A stretch of 64,000 nucleotides of DNA from Podocnemis expansa (taxonomy: Eukaryota; Chordata; Testudines; Podocnemididae): contig ML681981.1 of NCBI GenBank assembly GCA_007922195.1, forward strand, positions 17,157,861-17,221,860. The letters run 5' to 3'. The translations under genes and the position numbers were made by a program. The notes beneath the pieces are model-generated. The model ran no database searches, had not been told where the DNA came from, and saw only the letters and a program-made list of their open reading frames with translations. Each line of letters opens with the position of its first letter. Within the stretch, counting starts at the first letter, position 1. This document shows, piece by piece, positions 60,858 through 64,000 of the stretch.

Positions 60858-63800
60858 GGACCTTGTATGTGCTGTGCAGGGAATGAAATTGCAGAACCAT
60901 AGTGTTCTTCTAACCACACTTGTGATTTTTCTATTGCAGTCACTTGCAGGTTCTATATCAGGAGGAAAAGTTTTATAGCTTTGTAGCATCCTTCTATACA
61001 GCACCACTTGCCAGCTCCCCATCATACCTCATGTAAATATAGCTAACATAAGCTTTCAAATGATACACACTGTTGTATGGGTACAATAAAAGCCAACAAT
61101 ATGTCCCTTCTGGAAAATTATAGCACATCTAATTAGGATGTGTCTGCCTGACTAGACATAAAAGTGCAACAAAAAGAATATTGGCAAAGGCTGGGAAAGA
61201 AGGTGTACCCTTGTTAATGATAGCTCAGGACACTAGTATGAAAAAAAACACTACCAAGGTTAATAAATCTATGTGTGTGTTGTGATGCCATTAGCAAGCA
61301 GTAGTAGTAAACGATAAATCCATCAGTGTGCCACACAATTTGGTACAAAGTATGAGCGAGAACCATCAGTCAACTATAACCAATATGGGCCAAAACTAGA
61401 ATCTCAAATTTAACCTCTGTAAATACTGGTTTATAAATGTGCCCATTCCAAGTTCAAGATCTGAACAACTCCAGTCAGATCCAAAAGCGGAAAGGACCTA
61501 TTTTTCAGTAGACTCTGGTTTAACAAAAACAAAAACAAAAACAAGCCAAGCCCTTTCTGGATGGTGGAAATCTAATAAGAATTGTGCAAGATTTCCATCA
61601 TTTACGTCAGCAGAACTGTTGAAAGGAAATAGTGACTTTGAATCTTCGTTCAACCCTTAACCTTGTGATTCATCTTTGAAGTGAAACCGTTGAAACTTAA
61701 GTCTGATAGAGCACTGAATCCTGGTCTGAACATCACATTTTTCAGTCCATATTAAATGTGCGTTTCATTGTTTTTTGTTTTGCTAGTTGGCAATAAACTT
61801 AACAAAGCTGAAATTTTATCAGTCCTATACCCTCATGCAGGAGTTCTTATTGCCCATCTGTTTATTTGACCAGGCTTACCTTTATGGCGGCTGCATGTCT
61901 ACACATACTATCTTTTCTATTTTCAGTGTGCAGTATTTGCTGCTCAGAGCATTAGTTAAAAGATGCCAACTCCATGGAAAATTAATTATGAAATACAAAA
62001 GTCTTTATATGTTATGCAACTCAAGTAATTTTTCTCTATCAAAGGAGTTACCAGACAAACAGTTGTGTTGGAGAAGAGCTTAGACATGTTAAGAACCAAT
62101 GAACAAGCAACACGAACAATGCAGAGGGGAGGAAAAAAGCAAATGTTTTAATACCAGTAAGAAATGTGTGCTGTGTCTTCCACAATGGCAACACCAAAAG
62201 AAAATATTTTTCGTTTTCACATTATTCCATTGAAATGAAACAGTCTCTGTAAGCAGAAAGTTGCCAAGTAAAAATATTCAATGAAGATGCTCAGGAGAGC
62301 TGCTGACCTGGGAAGGAATGGTGTAAAAGGTTGGACTGGAGATGCTGCAGCATCAGAAAAGATTAAGACTTCAGCTAGTCTTACCCCATCCTTAGCGGCA
62401 AAGAAAGAGGGAGGCTGTATCCATGTCCTCTGATGGGTAAACTGAGGCAGGTAGATTGCGGGAGTTCACCAGTTATTTACATGGACACTGCCGGTAAACT
62501 CTTGTATATCTCTCAGGCCAGACCACCTCCTACTACCAGCTTAAAGACTTAGATTTGTCTATTAGCATAGCTAAGCCATTAGTGGCTGTCTTGGCTCCAA
62601 AGTTTGGAAAACAAACTGATGGATACATTTAAAAGCATAAGATAAACAGGAAGGAGCAGATCAGATTTTGCTATGATGTAGGGAACATTATATTGCATTT
62701 TGCTGATGTTCAAGTTTTTTTGTTTAAGGAAACAGATGTTGAATAACAATGTGACCATAACTGAAATATGTACATACATACCTTCTAAAGAAATGATCAT
62801 CTCAGTCTAGCTTCAGGTTTTTAACATACAAACATGACCTCAGTAGCTCCATCCTTGTCATTCACAGAATGACAACTGATGTGGTATTTAAGTAGATCAG
62901 CCGCTGACCTCTGGCTATAAACTTTCTTAAAGCTCTTAAGCTATCTCCTGCGTCATTAGGTTTGTGCATTTTATCTCATACAGCAATGTGCTAAAAATCA
63001 TACAAGTCATCAGGCAATTCAGGGTTATTTTTTTAACAAAATACATAGCTAAAATTGTTGCTGAACCATATCAGAATGAGATCGCAGCAACATGAGCTCT
63101 TTCTGACGTAAGAAACTTTTCTTGTGTGTAGATTACAAGCCTAATAGTAGATGGCATGACTGCACTACAGTAACAAAGCGGGGAGGGGGGCATATTTCAG
63201 TGGCATTCAGAGAACAGCGCTGGATGGGGAAGGGTCTAAAGGAACTAACAGGCATAGAACTGCAGGTAGTGGTTCTCAGTAGTCGCTAATGACGACATTT
63301 CCTGGCCAAAGGTCAGAATTGTTACGTTATTCTCCGCAACCTGTTGCTGCTTTCTACATGGCCAGCTATGCTTTTAATGTCAAAATCTTGTCCTCCCTCA
63401 GCATTCATGACGCTCCTTTCCTGATAATCCTTCTATCAGACTGTCCTTTTGGTCAATGGATTTTCCTCATCTCTAGGACAACTTTCTATGAAAGTCCTTC
63501 AAGGCTCCAGCTTGGCCCCTTCTCCCTGTAGAGCTTGCCACTGGGTGAGCTTCACAACAAACAAACAAAAAAACCACCCACAACTCACGAGCAATTTCCA
63601 CTATCTCCTGTATGTGATGATTCTCAGAGCTCTCGCGCTCAACATGCTACCATCTGTCCAAACTATAATGGCTGTTCATCTCTGACATTGCCTTGTGTAT
63701 GTCCAGCTAGAAGTGGCCAACACAGAGTGCTTAATAGCTTCCCTTAGCCCCACAAACCAGCATTGTGAATATCATCACCATGCAGCCTGTCACTCAAAAC

Positions 63801-64000
63801 TTGTAACTGGCATATTGCTTTTGTCTTTGCACCCCCCCCCATTCATTCATTTCTTTAGGCTGTATGTTAATCTTGCTGCTGCTTTTTGCACATCATCATC
63901 ATTTAAACTCAGGCCTGTCCTCTGGCCACATAGTTAATCTTCTCATCGACACTGTCTTGCCTACAGCAACCGTCTCCTCTCTGGCCTTGCCCTAGCTCAT

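Larger units (their letters stand above)
55360..64000. other. Intergenic region, no gene seen
   Basis: No exon, RNA gene or long conserved frame is recognisable in 8.6 kb. It holds many poly(G)/poly(C) runs, a C/T-rich minisatellite (59607-59816), copies of a dispersed repeat (59849-59957, 60645-60857), and two unique AT-rich stretches (56780-57210 and 58030-58410) that may be regulatory. Confidence 0.7.

Overview
The window is vertebrate genomic DNA from a non-mammalian amniote, most probably a turtle. Two multi-exon genes lie head to tail on the + strand: the 3' part of PRKG1 (cGMP-dependent protein kinase 1), and about 5.8 kb beyond its last poly(A) signal a complete DKK1 (dickkopf-1). The same gene order is known in human 10q21. 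The turtle assignment is an inference. It rests on a tRNA-derived SINE like the tortoise Pol III SINE, palindromic DNA elements ending in GGCTATGTC, and no Alu, L1 or other mammalian repeats that I could see.

Layout. 1-16727 is PRKG1 intron with no recognisable exon. 16728-39781 holds the last eight coding exons of PRKG1 (295 codons plus stop), which encode most of the kinase domain and the AGC C-terminal tail. The glycine-rich loop and the cGMP-binding half lie upstream of the window. 39782 to about 44290 is the long AT-rich 3'UTR. 44290-48690 is intergenic and ends in a G-rich stretch. 48690-50600 is a large CpG island covering the DKK1 promoter and first two exons. 50139-51663 is the DKK1 coding region (four exons, 240 aa). 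52030-64000 is intergenic, with dense poly(G)/poly(C) runs, one 100-N assembly gap, repeats, and two low-repeat stretches that could be regulatory.

PRKG1 acts in NO/cGMP signalling and DKK1 is a secreted Wnt inhibitor. They are neighbours but have no established shared pathway. All splice junctions are GT-AG and all phases join in frame, so both genes look intact.

I found no operon, CRISPR array, phage or undescribed enzyme system. The unusual material is structural: a PRKG1 3' splice site made of 16 A's and a G, a DKK1 first cysteine domain about nine residues shorter than in human, a minisatellite in a DKK1 intron, fold-back elements with matching target-site duplications, a nested insertion, a 207-bp tandem duplication, and the sharp rise in G/C homopolymers on the DKK1 side.
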